Assembly: GCF_000272405.2 (NCBI RefSeq)
Contig: NZ_AJZM02000042.1
Span: 1 to 21,437 of the forward strand
Source: Vibrio tasmaniensis 1F-187
GTDB lineage: Bacteria > Pseudomonadota > Gammaproteobacteria > Enterobacterales > Vibrionaceae
Direction of reading: 5' to 3'
Length of the DNA: 21,437 bases
A program made the position numbers and the translations under genes. This document shows, piece by piece, positions 7,441-14,609 of this stretch. Within the stretch, counting starts at the first letter, position 1. Each line of letters opens with the position of its first letter. A model generated the notes under the pieces. The model saw only the letters and a program-made list of their open reading frames with translations, was not told the DNA's origin and ran no database searches.

Positions 7441-8433
7441 ATGAAATACAAGTTAAGCTCCGTATTTTTGTTAGTAGCAGCAGCCAGCGGTAATGCTAAC
7501 GCTGGAGAATGTGGCAGCGTAACAATCGCAGATATGAACTGGAACTCTGCAACACTGATCGCCAATATCGACCAATTCATCCTAGAACATGGTTATGGGT
7601 GTGATGCCGAACTTATCCCTGGCGACACCATGCCAACAGGCACATCCATGATTGAAAAAGGCCAGCCTGATGTTGCACCTGAACTTTGGAGCAACAGCTT
7701 AAAAGACGCATTGGACAAGGGTGTCCAAGAAAAACGTCTTCGCTATGCAGGTAAAGCACTTGTGAATGGCGGTGAAGAAGGCTTTTGGGTTCCAGCTTAC
7801 TTAGTTAAACAATACCCAGAGATGGCAACCATCGAAGGTGTACGTAAAAACGCTAGCTTATTTAAGCACCCTGAAGACCCAGATACATCAGCATTTTACA
7901 GTTGCCCAGCAGGCTGGAACTGTCAGATCAGTGCCGGAAACTTGTTTAACGCTCTTGAGCTGGAAGACAGTGGTTTCACGATTGTTGATCCAGGCTCGAG
8001 TGCCGGCTTATCTGGCTCTATCGCAAAAGCTTATGAGCGCGAAGAAGCTTGGTTTGGTTACTACTGGGCACCAACCGCTGTTCTAGGAAAATACGACATG
8101 GTTAAAGTCGACTTTGGCAGCGGCGTTAATGAGGAAGAGTTCCTTAACTGTACCACCAAAGAAGACTGTGAATCGCCAAAAGCGACCATGTACCCGCCTT
8201 CACCCGTTCACACTATCACCACTGAGAGTTTTGCGTCACGTGCACCTGAAGCTTATGACTACTTCACTAAACGTGGTTTCACAAACGACAAAATGAACTC
8301 GCTGCTTGCTTGGATGGAAGACAACCAAGCCGATGGTGAAGAAGCAAGTCTGCATTTCTTGAGTGAATTCCCAGAAGTATGGCACCCATGGGTTTCTCAA
8401 GAAGTGGCTAAGAAAGTTGAAGCCGAACTGTAA
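7441..8433 (+). CDS. proX: Betaine/proline-betaine ABC transporter, periplasmic binding protein
   Basis: Periplasmic substrate-binding protein of the ProX/OpuAC family, delivering glycine betaine or a related compatible solute to ProW/ProV. The 330-residue precursor has a signal peptide ending NANA (cleavage after residue 21). Trp34, Trp83, Trp116 and Trp209 lie in conserved contexts (ADMNWNS, PELWSNS, GFWVPAY, GYYWAPT) of the sort that build the aromatic cage for a quaternary amine. Six cysteines are present: 24, 54, and the close pairs 155/161 and 238/243, suggesting periplasmic disulfides. AAGGA lies 8 nt before the ATG. First gene of proX-proW-proV, the reverse of the E. coli V-W-X order. 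The exact solute (betaine, choline, carnitine or another) cannot be read from sequence alone. Confidence 0.9.
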   Translation: MKYKLSSVFLLVAAASGNANAGECGSVTIADMNWNSATLIANIDQFILEHGYGCDAELIPGDTMPTGTSMIEKGQPDVAPELWSNSLKDALDKGVQEKRLRYAGKALVNGGEEGFWVPAYLVKQYPEMATIEGVRKNASLFKHPEDPDTSAFYSCPAGWNCQISAGNLFNALELEDSGFTIVDPGSSAGLSGSIAKAYEREEAWFGYYWAPTAVLGKYDMVKVDFGSGVNEEEFLNCTTKEDCESPKATMYPPSPVHTITTESFASRAPEAYDYFTKRGFTNDKMNSLLAWMEDNQADGEEASLHFLSEFPEVWHPWVSQEVAKKVEAEL

Positions 8434-8511
8434 AAGCTTGGTTTAACAACAAGTAATTACGCTTCAACAATAATACGGAAATAACGTCGCTATACTTGAT
8501 GTTATTCATGA

Positions 8512-8565
8512 TTCGGAGCCCTTTTCATAGGCGATTACCTCATCGTATGAACAAGTGGCTCCGAA
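8512..8565. repeat. Long interrupted hairpin between proX and proW
   Basis: TTCGGAGCC (8512-8520) pairs with GGCTCCGAA (8557-8565). Inside it CTT pairs with AAG, TTCATA (8524-8529) with TATGAA (8546-8551), and CGAT (8532-8535) with ATCG (8542-8545), around the loop TACCTC. That is 22 base pairs with only small bulges. It ends about 5 nt before the proW ribosome site. Likely an RNA structure that stabilises proX mRNA or damps proW expression; no T-run follows, so it is not a classical terminator. Confidence 0.8.
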
Positions 8566-8580
8566 CTATAAGGATATAAA

Positions 8581-9480
8581 ATGGCTGACACCAATTGGTT
8601 ATCAACCTTTCCAGAGATGGAACGCGCTGATTTACGAACCATAAAAAAGACGCTGGATGGCGCATACCGTGAATTCTCTCGTGAATACGGTGAAATGATT
8701 GAATCTCTATTTGACCCTCTTCTTTCATTCCTAGTTTGGTTTGAAAAACTTCTTATCTCAACCCCTTGGATTATAGTCCTCGCTGTTTGTACAAGCCTTG
8801 TCTACGCCGCGAGTCGTTCTTGGAAACTGGCTTTAGGTTGTGTCGTTTCCCTGCTCCTTATTGGTTACTTTGGTATGTGGGAAGACACCATGCGTACGCT
8901 CAGTATCATCACTGTGTGTACCTTGGTTTCGATATTCTTAGGCATTCCGATTGGCATTGCGATGGCTCGCTCGAATCGAGCGCAATCTATCGTTACGCCG
9001 ATGCTTGATATCATGCAAACCATGCCGGCATTCGTTTACTTGATCCCAGTAGTGATGCTACTCGGCATCGGTAAGATTCCAGGGCTAATCGCCGTGGTTA
9101 TCTACGCGATTCCACCTGTGATTCGTTTAACCAATCTAGGCATACGCTTAGTCGACAAAGAAGTATTGGAAGCGGCTACCGCTTTTGGTGCGAGCAAAAA
9201 GCAACGCTTATGGGGTGTTCAACTACCGTTAGCGATGCCAACGATCATGGCGGGTATCAACCAAACCATCATGATGGCACTGTCTATGGTTGTTATCGCA
9301 TCAATGATTGGTGTTAAAGGCCTAGGACAACCGGTTCTTAAATCTATTACCAACCAATACTTCACATTAGGCTTGATGAATGGTTTCGCCATTGTTGCCC
9401 TAGCAATCCTTTTTGACCGCGCTTCGCAGGCGTACGCAAGAAGAACCAATGCGCATTTAGGAGGACTCAAGCATGACTAA
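8581..9480 (+). CDS. proW: Betaine/proline-betaine ABC transporter, permease
   Basis: Inner-membrane permease subunit of the ProU/OpuA class, 299 residues. A charged N-terminal segment (about 1-45) precedes a run of hydrophobic helices beginning near 62. The cytoplasmic EAA loop that docks on the ATPase is clear: EAATAFGASKKQRLWGVQLP at 197-216, with the conserved Glu-Ala-Ala, Gly and Pro. Upstream residues 136-160 (MLDIMQTMPAFVYLIPVVML) match the betaine permease family. AGGA at 8571-8574 precedes the ATG. The gene lies 147 bp after proX across a strong hairpin and overlaps proV by 8 bp. Somewhat shorter than E. coli ProW (about 350), mainly because of a shorter N-terminal extension. Confidence 0.93.
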   Translation: MADTNWLSTFPEMERADLRTIKKTLDGAYREFSREYGEMIESLFDPLLSFLVWFEKLLISTPWIIVLAVCTSLVYAASRSWKLALGCVVSLLLIGYFGMWEDTMRTLSIITVCTLVSIFLGIPIGIAMARSNRAQSIVTPMLDIMQTMPAFVYLIPVVMLLGIGKIPGLIAVVIYAIPPVIRLTNLGIRLVDKEVLEAATAFGASKKQRLWGVQLPLAMPTIMAGINQTIMMALSMVVIASMIGVKGLGQPVLKSITNQYFTLGLMNGFAIVALAILFDRASQAYARRTNAHLGGLKHD

Positions 9481-10705
9481 ACCATTGATTGAGATTAGTG
9501 GCCTATACAAAGTGTTTGGACCGAAACCGATGTCTGTTATGAACCGAGTTCAGAACGGCGAACACAAAGACCAGATTCTTGCTGACACGGGTCATACCGT
9601 TGGTTTGAAAGAGATTAACCTTGAGATTAACCGTGGCGAAATCTTCGTTATCATGGGGCTTTCTGGCTCGGGTAAATCGACGCTGATTCGCCACTTCAAC
9701 CGTTTGATAGATCCGACTCAAGGTAAAATCATGGTTGAAGGCATCGATGTGATGAGCCTCAATACCAAGCAATTAGAAGAGTTCCGTCGTCATAAAATGT
9801 CGATGGTATTCCAACGCTTTGGCTTAATGCCTCATCGCACCGTGGTAGAAAACGTTGCGTACGGGTTGGAAGTACAAGGTATCAAAAAAGAAGACCGTTT
9901 AGCGAAAGCCAATGAGTGGTTAGAAACGGTGGGGTTGAAAGGTTACGGCAAGCAGTACCCTGCCCAGCTTTCTGGCGGTCAACAACAACGTGTTGGTCTT
10001 TCTCGAGCTCTGTGTACTAATGCTGAAATCTTATTAATGGATGAAGCGTTTTCAGCGCTCGATCCTTTGATTCGAAGTGAAATGCAAGATCAACTCATTG
10101 AACTGCAAGAGAAGCTTCATAAGACGATTGTTTTCATCACCCACGATTTGGATGAAGCACTTCGTCTCGGCGATCGAATCGCAATTTTGAAAGATGGCGA
10201 GTTGGTACAACAAGGTACGCCACATGAGATTCTGCTGAATCCAGCCGATGACTATGTAGAGGCATTCGTTAAAGACGTAAACCGTGCTCGTGCATTGACC
10301 GTTGAAACCGTTATGCAGCCCCCTCTCTATCGAATCACATCTGAAACGATTGAAGGTGCCTTGGCACAAATGAAGATGCTGAAAAATGACTACGCTTATC
10401 ACGTAACGGATGAAGGCTATCAAGGTCTAGTCACACAAGAGAGCCTACAGGATGCAGTTGAAGATTCATCGGTGCATGACTTCAGTGAAGAGATATACGA
10501 AGAAGTTCCAGCCATTTTGCCTGATGCGGTGATTGAAGAAGTGCTACCAGACACAATGTCTTGTGACTATTCTCTTCCGGTTGTTGATGAGGACGGTAAC
10601 CTAAAAGGTGAACTAGAGAGAAGCGCTGTTGCTGATATCTTCTCCGAAAGTAGCGAGGAAGAAGTAGAAGCCGACCCAAAGCCAAAGATTGATAAAGCTT
10701 CGTAG
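9473..10705 (+). CDS. proV: Betaine/proline-betaine ABC transporter, ATPase
   Basis: Cytoplasmic ATPase that powers solute uptake through ProW. All ABC motifs are intact: Walker A GLSGSGKST (62-70), Q-loop Gln114 in MVFQRFGLMP, signature LSGGQQQR (166-173), Walker B ILLMDEA (186-192), and switch His224 in FITHDLDEAL. A regulatory extension follows from about 275 to the end, in the position of the tandem CBS domains that sense ionic strength or nucleotides in OpuA/ProV. It resembles CBS sequence only weakly, and the last 60 residues are very acidic. 410 residues, close to E. coli ProV (about 400). AGGAGG (9459-9464) lies 8 nt before the ATG, inside proW. Strong terminator at 10815-10851. Confidence 0.94.
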   Translation: MTKPLIEISGLYKVFGPKPMSVMNRVQNGEHKDQILADTGHTVGLKEINLEINRGEIFVIMGLSGSGKSTLIRHFNRLIDPTQGKIMVEGIDVMSLNTKQLEEFRRHKMSMVFQRFGLMPHRTVVENVAYGLEVQGIKKEDRLAKANEWLETVGLKGYGKQYPAQLSGGQQQRVGLSRALCTNAEILLMDEAFSALDPLIRSEMQDQLIELQEKLHKTIVFITHDLDEALRLGDRIAILKDGELVQQGTPHEILLNPADDYVEAFVKDVNRARALTVETVMQPPLYRITSETIEGALAQMKMLKNDYAYHVTDEGYQGLVTQESLQDAVEDSSVHDFSEEIYEEVPAILPDAVIEEVLPDTMSCDYSLPVVDEDGNLKGELERSAVADIFSESSEEEVEADPKPKIDKAS

Positions 10706-10746
10706 TTCTACTTTTCGATATTTAAAGCACGGCTGTTTAAATTATC

Positions 10747-10791
10747 GCTATTTGGGTTATAGCTATTTTGGTTATATAGCTATTTAGATTA
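10747..10791 (+). repeat. Imperfect tandem GCTATTT repeats after proV
   Basis: Three short units beginning GCTATTT start at 10747, 10762 and 10779, at spacings of 15 and 17 bp, each followed by a variant of GGTTATA. They are AT-rich, lie between the proV stop and its terminator, and have no assigned function. Confidence 0.6.
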
Positions 10792-10814
10792 GCCTAAACG
10801 ACTTAACCTGCTCT

Positions 10815-10851
10815 AAGACCACTGTTGTTAGTAACTGCAGTGGTCTTTTTT
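10815..10851 (+). terminator. Rho-independent terminator of proXWV
   Basis: AAGACCACTG (10815-10824) pairs perfectly with CAGTGGTCTT (10838-10847) around a 13-nt loop, and the stem runs into TTTTTT. A strong intrinsic terminator. Confidence 0.92.
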
Positions 10852-11111
10852 ATGTGTATCGGCCTCGCTTTGTCCTGCACTCTTCCCTTTAAGCGTATAA
10901 GTACCCAGGCTAATAGGTGCCTAAGTTTATATTTCATAAGAGAAAACAAATTTAAATCAGTTCGTTAGGTTTGTCACAAACATAGTGGCAATTCGGGCGA
11001 GAAGGCAATTAATTGCTTTGTTTATAAGGCAAGCAGTTGAAATTATTCTAGAAAATGACTAGAACTTAATAGTACTCACGGATATTACGCTCAACAAAAG
11101 GACTTAGTTTG
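10852..11111. other. Upstream region of the hpt gene
   Basis: No gene is visible. A perfect 12-bp palindrome, GCAATTAATTGC, lies at 11005-11016. There is no syp-type 15-bp site and no good -24/-12 element, so the signalling genes may be transcribed independently of SypG. AAGGA at 11098-11102 is the ribosome site for the ATG at 11112. Confidence 0.5.
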
Positions 11112-11516
11112 ATGAATTCCACTTTAGCGTCAGACACAGCTGCACATCTAAACTCACAAGAAGTTAGCGAGCTTGTTGATGAAAGCGTTCTAGAGCAAAT
11201 GATTCGAGATACAAGTGCGGATATTATCCCGATCTTGATCGACCATTATGTCGAAGAATCACAAACACGCTTGGTCGCCATAAAAGAGGCTGTCGCTCAG
11301 CACGACGCTCAAACACTTGAGTTTGAGGTTCATACTCTTGGCAGCACCGCACTCTCATTAGGTAATCGCCCTTTGGGTGAGTTAGCTCGCGCTTTAGAGA
11401 AGCAGTGTCTAGAACAGAGTCACGATGCGGCATTTCTGCAAGTTGACGAATTACTAGAACTCGCAGAGCGTTCAATCAAAGCCTTGCTTGACAGGAAACA
11501 GGCAGGCTTCAGTTAA
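11112..11516 (+). CDS. Free-standing Hpt phosphotransfer protein, SypF Hpt counterpart
   Basis: A 134-residue, helix-rich histidine phosphotransfer protein. The active-site helix reads EVHTLGSTALSLGNRPLGEL with phosphoacceptor His74, a variant of the usual HTLKGSS pattern. Nothing resembling a sensor, HisKA, HATPase or receiver domain is attached. It sits immediately before sypG, the place where V. fischeri has sypF, a hybrid kinase ending in an Hpt domain. In V. fischeri the SypF Hpt domain alone is reported to be enough to relay signal from RscS to SypG (established knowledge). I therefore infer that this is the SypF relay module reduced to its essential part, fed by an unlinked hybrid kinase. 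The start is ATG 11112, 9 nt after AAGGA; a TTG just upstream is unlikely. 221 bp separates it from sypG. I give no symbol because it is not a full SypF. Confidence 0.85.
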   Translation: MNSTLASDTAAHLNSQEVSELVDESVLEQMIRDTSADIIPILIDHYVEESQTRLVAIKEAVAQHDAQTLEFEVHTLGSTALSLGNRPLGELARALEKQCLEQSHDAAFLQVDELLELAERSIKALLDRKQAGFS

Positions 11517-11737
11517 CTTTGGATGTTCATATAGCATCAGATAAAAACTCAACATAGTCGTTATTAATATAGTCCCCATAAAGATGCGAACTAGTATGAG
11601 TAGCAATGCGGGAAATTCTACACACCGCGCCTTAAAAGATTGCATGCGGTAGATAACAAATACACAAGACTCGTATTGATGGTTTTATATCACTATGTTA
11701 TTGATTGGTTAGGATAAAGTTTCAAAAGGAATACACA

Positions 11738-13249
11738 ATGCGCCCTAAGGTATTGTTAGTTGAAGACTCCACCTCACTCGCCGTACTCTACAAGCAGTAC
11801 GTAAAGGACGAGCCCTACGATATCTTCCACGTCGAAACCGGCGCGGAAGCTAAGACCTTCATTGAAAGGCACTCTCCACAGCTTGTTATTCTTGACCTTA
11901 AGTTGCCCGACATGCCAGGGGAAGAAGTCTTAGATTGGATTAGTACGAACGAAATACCAACCGCCGTCATTATCGCGACGGCACATGGCTCAGTAAACAT
12001 TGCTGTTGACCTTATCCAGCGCGGTGCGGAAGACTTCTTAGAGAAACCCATTCAAGCCGATCGACTCAAGACTTCTGTTCGCTTACATCTAAAAAGAGCG
12101 AAACTCGAAAACCTTGTCGATAACATGCAAAGCAAGTTCGATCGTGACCGCTTTCATAATTTCATCGGCTCTTGCCTTCCCATGCAAGCGGTTTACAAGA
12201 TTATCGATTCGGTAGCACCAACCACCGCCAGCGTGTTTATTAACGGTGAAAGTGGTACGGGTAAAGAAGTGTGTGCTGAAGCGATCCACCAAGAGAGCCA
12301 GCGTAACGGTAAGCCCTTCGTGGCTATTAACTGTGGTGCTATCCCTCGAGACCTAATGGAAAGTGAAATCTTCGGTCACGTTAAAGGGGCATTTACCGGT
12401 GCGACAACCGACCGTAAAGGTGCCGCAATGCAAGCGCATGGTGGCACCCTATTTCTCGATGAGCTTTGTGAAATGGAACTGGAGATGCAGAAGAAGCTCC
12501 TACGATTTTTGCAAACTGGTACGTTTACCCCACTCGGTGGCAACCGCGAGATTAAAGTGGATGTCAGAATTATCTGTGCGACCAACCGCGATCCACTGGT
12601 TGAGGTAGAAGAAGGACGCTTTAGAGAAGACCTTTACTATCGTGTTCACGTTGTGCCTATCGAGATGCCACCGCTTCGTGAACGAGGAAGTGACATTGTC
12701 ACCCTGTCTAATCACTTCTTGAAGCTGTACGCGAAGCAAGACAAGAAGAAGTTCAAATCAATAGACAAAGAAACGCAGAATCTACTTAAACGTTATGCGT
12801 GGCCAGGCAACGTACGTCAGTTGCAAAACATCATCCGTAACATCGTGGTGTTGAACAATGAAACGAGCGTGACTAAAGACATGTTACCGCCTCCGATTAA
12901 TAAAGTAGACGTAGCTACAGCCACGAAATCAGTGACACCTATTCGAGTAGCTGCGCCCCAAGCTGCTGTTGTGGAAGCACCAGAAACTAAGTTGCCACCT
13001 ATTACACCGGAAGAGTTGGAGCAATCCTCAGTTGTCCCCGCTAACAACGATCCGATGACGCCCGCATTTACAACAAGCGAAGGTGCTATTCGTCCAATGT
13101 GGCAAATAGAGCGCGAAGCTATTCAACATGCCATCAATCATTGCGATGGGAATGTGTTAAACGCTGCCGTGCTGTTAGAACTTAGCCCTTCTACTGTTTA
13201 TCGTAAGAAACAGGCTTGGGAATCGGAAGATGAGTACAATCAAGCCTAG
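11738..13249 (+). CDS. sypG: SypG-like sigma-54-dependent response regulator
   Basis: NtrC-class activator, 503 residues. The receiver domain (1-115) has the acidic pair at 9-10, phosphoacceptor Asp53 (VILDLKLPD), Thr81 and Lys103. The AAA+ domain (about 140-370) has Walker A GESGTGKE (170-177), an intact sigma-54 contact loop GAFTGA (217-222) and Walker B GTLFLDE (236-242). A long Pro/Ala/Val-rich linker (about 384-450) leads to a Fis-type helix-turn-helix (about 459-491, ending LSPSTVYRKKQ). The ATG at 11738 is 7 nt after AAGGA and gives the standard receiver start MRPKVLLVED; the frame open from 11705 is not used. It probably receives phosphate from the adjacent Hpt protein and activates the four -24/-12 promoters found here. 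LuxO-like regulators share this architecture, but the context makes SypG the better call. Confidence 0.9.
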   Translation: MRPKVLLVEDSTSLAVLYKQYVKDEPYDIFHVETGAEAKTFIERHSPQLVILDLKLPDMPGEEVLDWISTNEIPTAVIIATAHGSVNIAVDLIQRGAEDFLEKPIQADRLKTSVRLHLKRAKLENLVDNMQSKFDRDRFHNFIGSCLPMQAVYKIIDSVAPTTASVFINGESGTGKEVCAEAIHQESQRNGKPFVAINCGAIPRDLMESEIFGHVKGAFTGATTDRKGAAMQAHGGTLFLDELCEMELEMQKKLLRFLQTGTFTPLGGNREIKVDVRIICATNRDPLVEVEEGRFREDLYYRVHVVPIEMPPLRERGSDIVTLSNHFLKLYAKQDKKKFKSIDKETQNLLKRYAWPGNVRQLQNIIRNIVVLNNETSVTKDMLPPPINKVDVATATKSVTPIRVAAPQAAVVEAPETKLPPITPEELEQSSVVPANNDPMTPAFTTSEGAIRPMWQIEREAIQHAINHCDGNVLNAAVLLELSPSTVYRKKQAWESEDEYNQA

Positions 13250-14336
13250 CCAAGGTGTACTCAACGTAAACCTTCACGAGATTTGGCTGTTGATCGACAG
13301 CCAAACTTTTGGAGGCATAGAAACGCATGTTTTAGAGTTAGCACAAGGGCTGATATCTGAAAGCGCCCAGTATTCAGAGGCTATTCGAATCGTTCTTTTG
13401 ACTAAGTTTAATCCTGAAGCGATCATCGTTGAAAAGTTGAATGCGCTGAACATCCCTTATAGTTACCTCTCCGATTTAGCCTCATACTCTGCAGGTTCAA
13501 GCGGCAATAGCGCGACACAGCTTAAACGTGCAGCTCATCATTATGAGCCAAGGCTTATCCATGCTCATGGTTACAAAGCCAGTTTGGTCAGCAAACTAAT
13601 AAAGCTCCCACCTCGTTTTAACAACACCAAACAAATCACCACTTATCATGCCGGTGAAACCCCAACAGGCAAAGTATGGCTTTATGACTGGCTCGACCGT
13701 TACAGCAGCTTTCTTTCTGATCAGTCGCTCGTGGTCAGTGAGAAGATTAAAGCGAAAGTGCCGAGTAAAACCCATCAATTGAATAACTTTGTTAAAGTCC
13801 CTACCGGATTAACAAAGTCCCCTTCATCAAGCCCATTCCATGTTGGCTTTGTGGGACGATTAAGCCACGAAAAAGCGCCAGATCGATTTGTCGCATTAGC
13901 CAAACCGTTTCCTGATGTTCGGTTTGAGCTTTTTGGTGACGGGCCAGAAATGGAAGCGTTAGTTAAATCGCAGCCTGATAATGTTACCTTTCATGGGCAT
14001 CAGACCAATATGGACGACGTCTGGAGCCAAATCGATTTGTTAATCATCCCTTCCCGCTTTGAAGGCTTACCTATGGCGGCATTAGAAGCCATGATTCGCG
14101 GCATTCCTGTCCTCGCCACCTCAGTTGGTAACTTGCCTAAACTCATCGAGCACCAAGTTAACGGCTACCTCGCCAATTCAGAAGCTGAACTAGAACAGTT
14201 TTTATCTTTGTGGATATCATTGTCGATTGAACAACGTGACTTTCTCAGAAGTAACGCGATAAAAACCGTCAAAAACCAATATTCGCCACAAGCTGTTGTC
14301 CCGAAGTTGTTGGAAATCTACCAACTCGATCGTTAA
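13230..14336 (+). CDS. sypH: SypH-like glycosyltransferase, GT4 family
   Basis: A 368-residue GT-B-fold glycosyltransferase that probably adds a sugar to the lipid-linked repeat unit on the cytoplasmic side of the inner membrane. The N-terminal domain has FGGIETHVLELA (27-38), the acceptor-side glycine loop of the family. The C-terminal domain has VGRLSHEKAPDRF (208-220) and the retaining-enzyme motif FEGLPMAALEA with Glu278 and Glu286 in E-x7-E spacing. The start at 13230 overlaps the end of sypG by 20 nt with little room for a ribosome site, so translation is probably coupled to sypG. Donor and acceptor cannot be told. In V. fischeri order sypI, sypJ and sypK would follow; here a sigma-54 promoter and sypL follow instead. 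Confidence 0.82.
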   Translation: MSTIKPSQGVLNVNLHEIWLLIDSQTFGGIETHVLELAQGLISESAQYSEAIRIVLLTKFNPEAIIVEKLNALNIPYSYLSDLASYSAGSSGNSATQLKRAAHHYEPRLIHAHGYKASLVSKLIKLPPRFNNTKQITTYHAGETPTGKVWLYDWLDRYSSFLSDQSLVVSEKIKAKVPSKTHQLNNFVKVPTGLTKSPSSSPFHVGFVGRLSHEKAPDRFVALAKPFPDVRFELFGDGPEMEALVKSQPDNVTFHGHQTNMDDVWSQIDLLIIPSRFEGLPMAALEAMIRGIPVLATSVGNLPKLIEHQVNGYLANSEAELEQFLSLWISLSIEQRDFLRSNAIKTVKNQYSPQAVVPKLLEIYQLDR

Positions 14337-14405
14337 TCCTAGCCTTAGTAGATAACTGGTTATTTTAGCTTGATAATTTAGCCGTTCTAGTCAGTTTTAT
14401 ACTGA

Positions 14406-14420
14406 TTCTCAAAATGACAA
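14406..14420. promoter_or_regulatory. Probable SypG site upstream of sypL
   Basis: TTCTCAAAATGACAA matches the sypA site TTCTCAATATGAGAA at 13 of 15 positions. Its centre is about 105 bp before the inferred start, the same as the distal sypA site. A weaker half-palindrome, ATCTCAACTTAAGAT, abuts it at 14421-14435. Binding is inferred. Confidence 0.68.
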
Positions 14421-14490
14421 ATCTCAACTTAAGATTATAGTATTACTCAATAATCCATCATTAAATCAGTTAGTTAACTGAGATGCATAA

Positions 14491-14508
14491 CTGGCACTCG
14501 CTTTGCAA
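14491..14508 (+). promoter_or_regulatory. Sigma-54 promoter of sypLMNO
   Basis: CTGGCACTCGCTTTGCAA is a full match to TGGCAC-N5-TTGCA, with GG at 14493-14494 and GC at 14505-14506. Start expected near 14518, giving a leader of about 78 nt. The best -24/-12 element in the window. Confidence 0.9.
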
Positions 14509-14564
14509 CCTTTAACATCACGCATTAGATACGACTTTCAAATGTATAACGATAGAGAGCTGCC

Positions 14565-14609
14565 ATGAATAGTTTACTCAGCAATAGAGATTACAATGCT
14601 CACCCCTGA
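14565..14609 (+). CDS. Possible 14-codon leader peptide overlapping sypL
   Basis: ATG at 14565 opens a frame encoding MNSLLSNRDYNAHP and stops at TGA 14607-14609, overlapping the first 14 nt of sypL in another frame. An AGAGAG stretch (about 14553-14558) could serve as its ribosome site. It lies wholly on the inferred sigma-54 transcript, while sypL itself has only a weak ribosome site, so translational coupling is conceivable. So short a frame could be chance. Confidence 0.3.
   Translation: MNSLLSNRDYNAHP

Noticed and set aside
10985..11002. Possible sigma-54 promoter before the hpt gene (GTGGCAATTCGGGCGA)
   Set aside because: The -24 box lacks the final C, the -12 box reads GCGA, and no 15-bp activator site lies upstream.
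11005..11016. 12-bp palindrome GCAATTAATTGC as an operator
   Set aside because: AT-rich palindromes of this size arise by chance; no second copy or overlapping promoter supports it.
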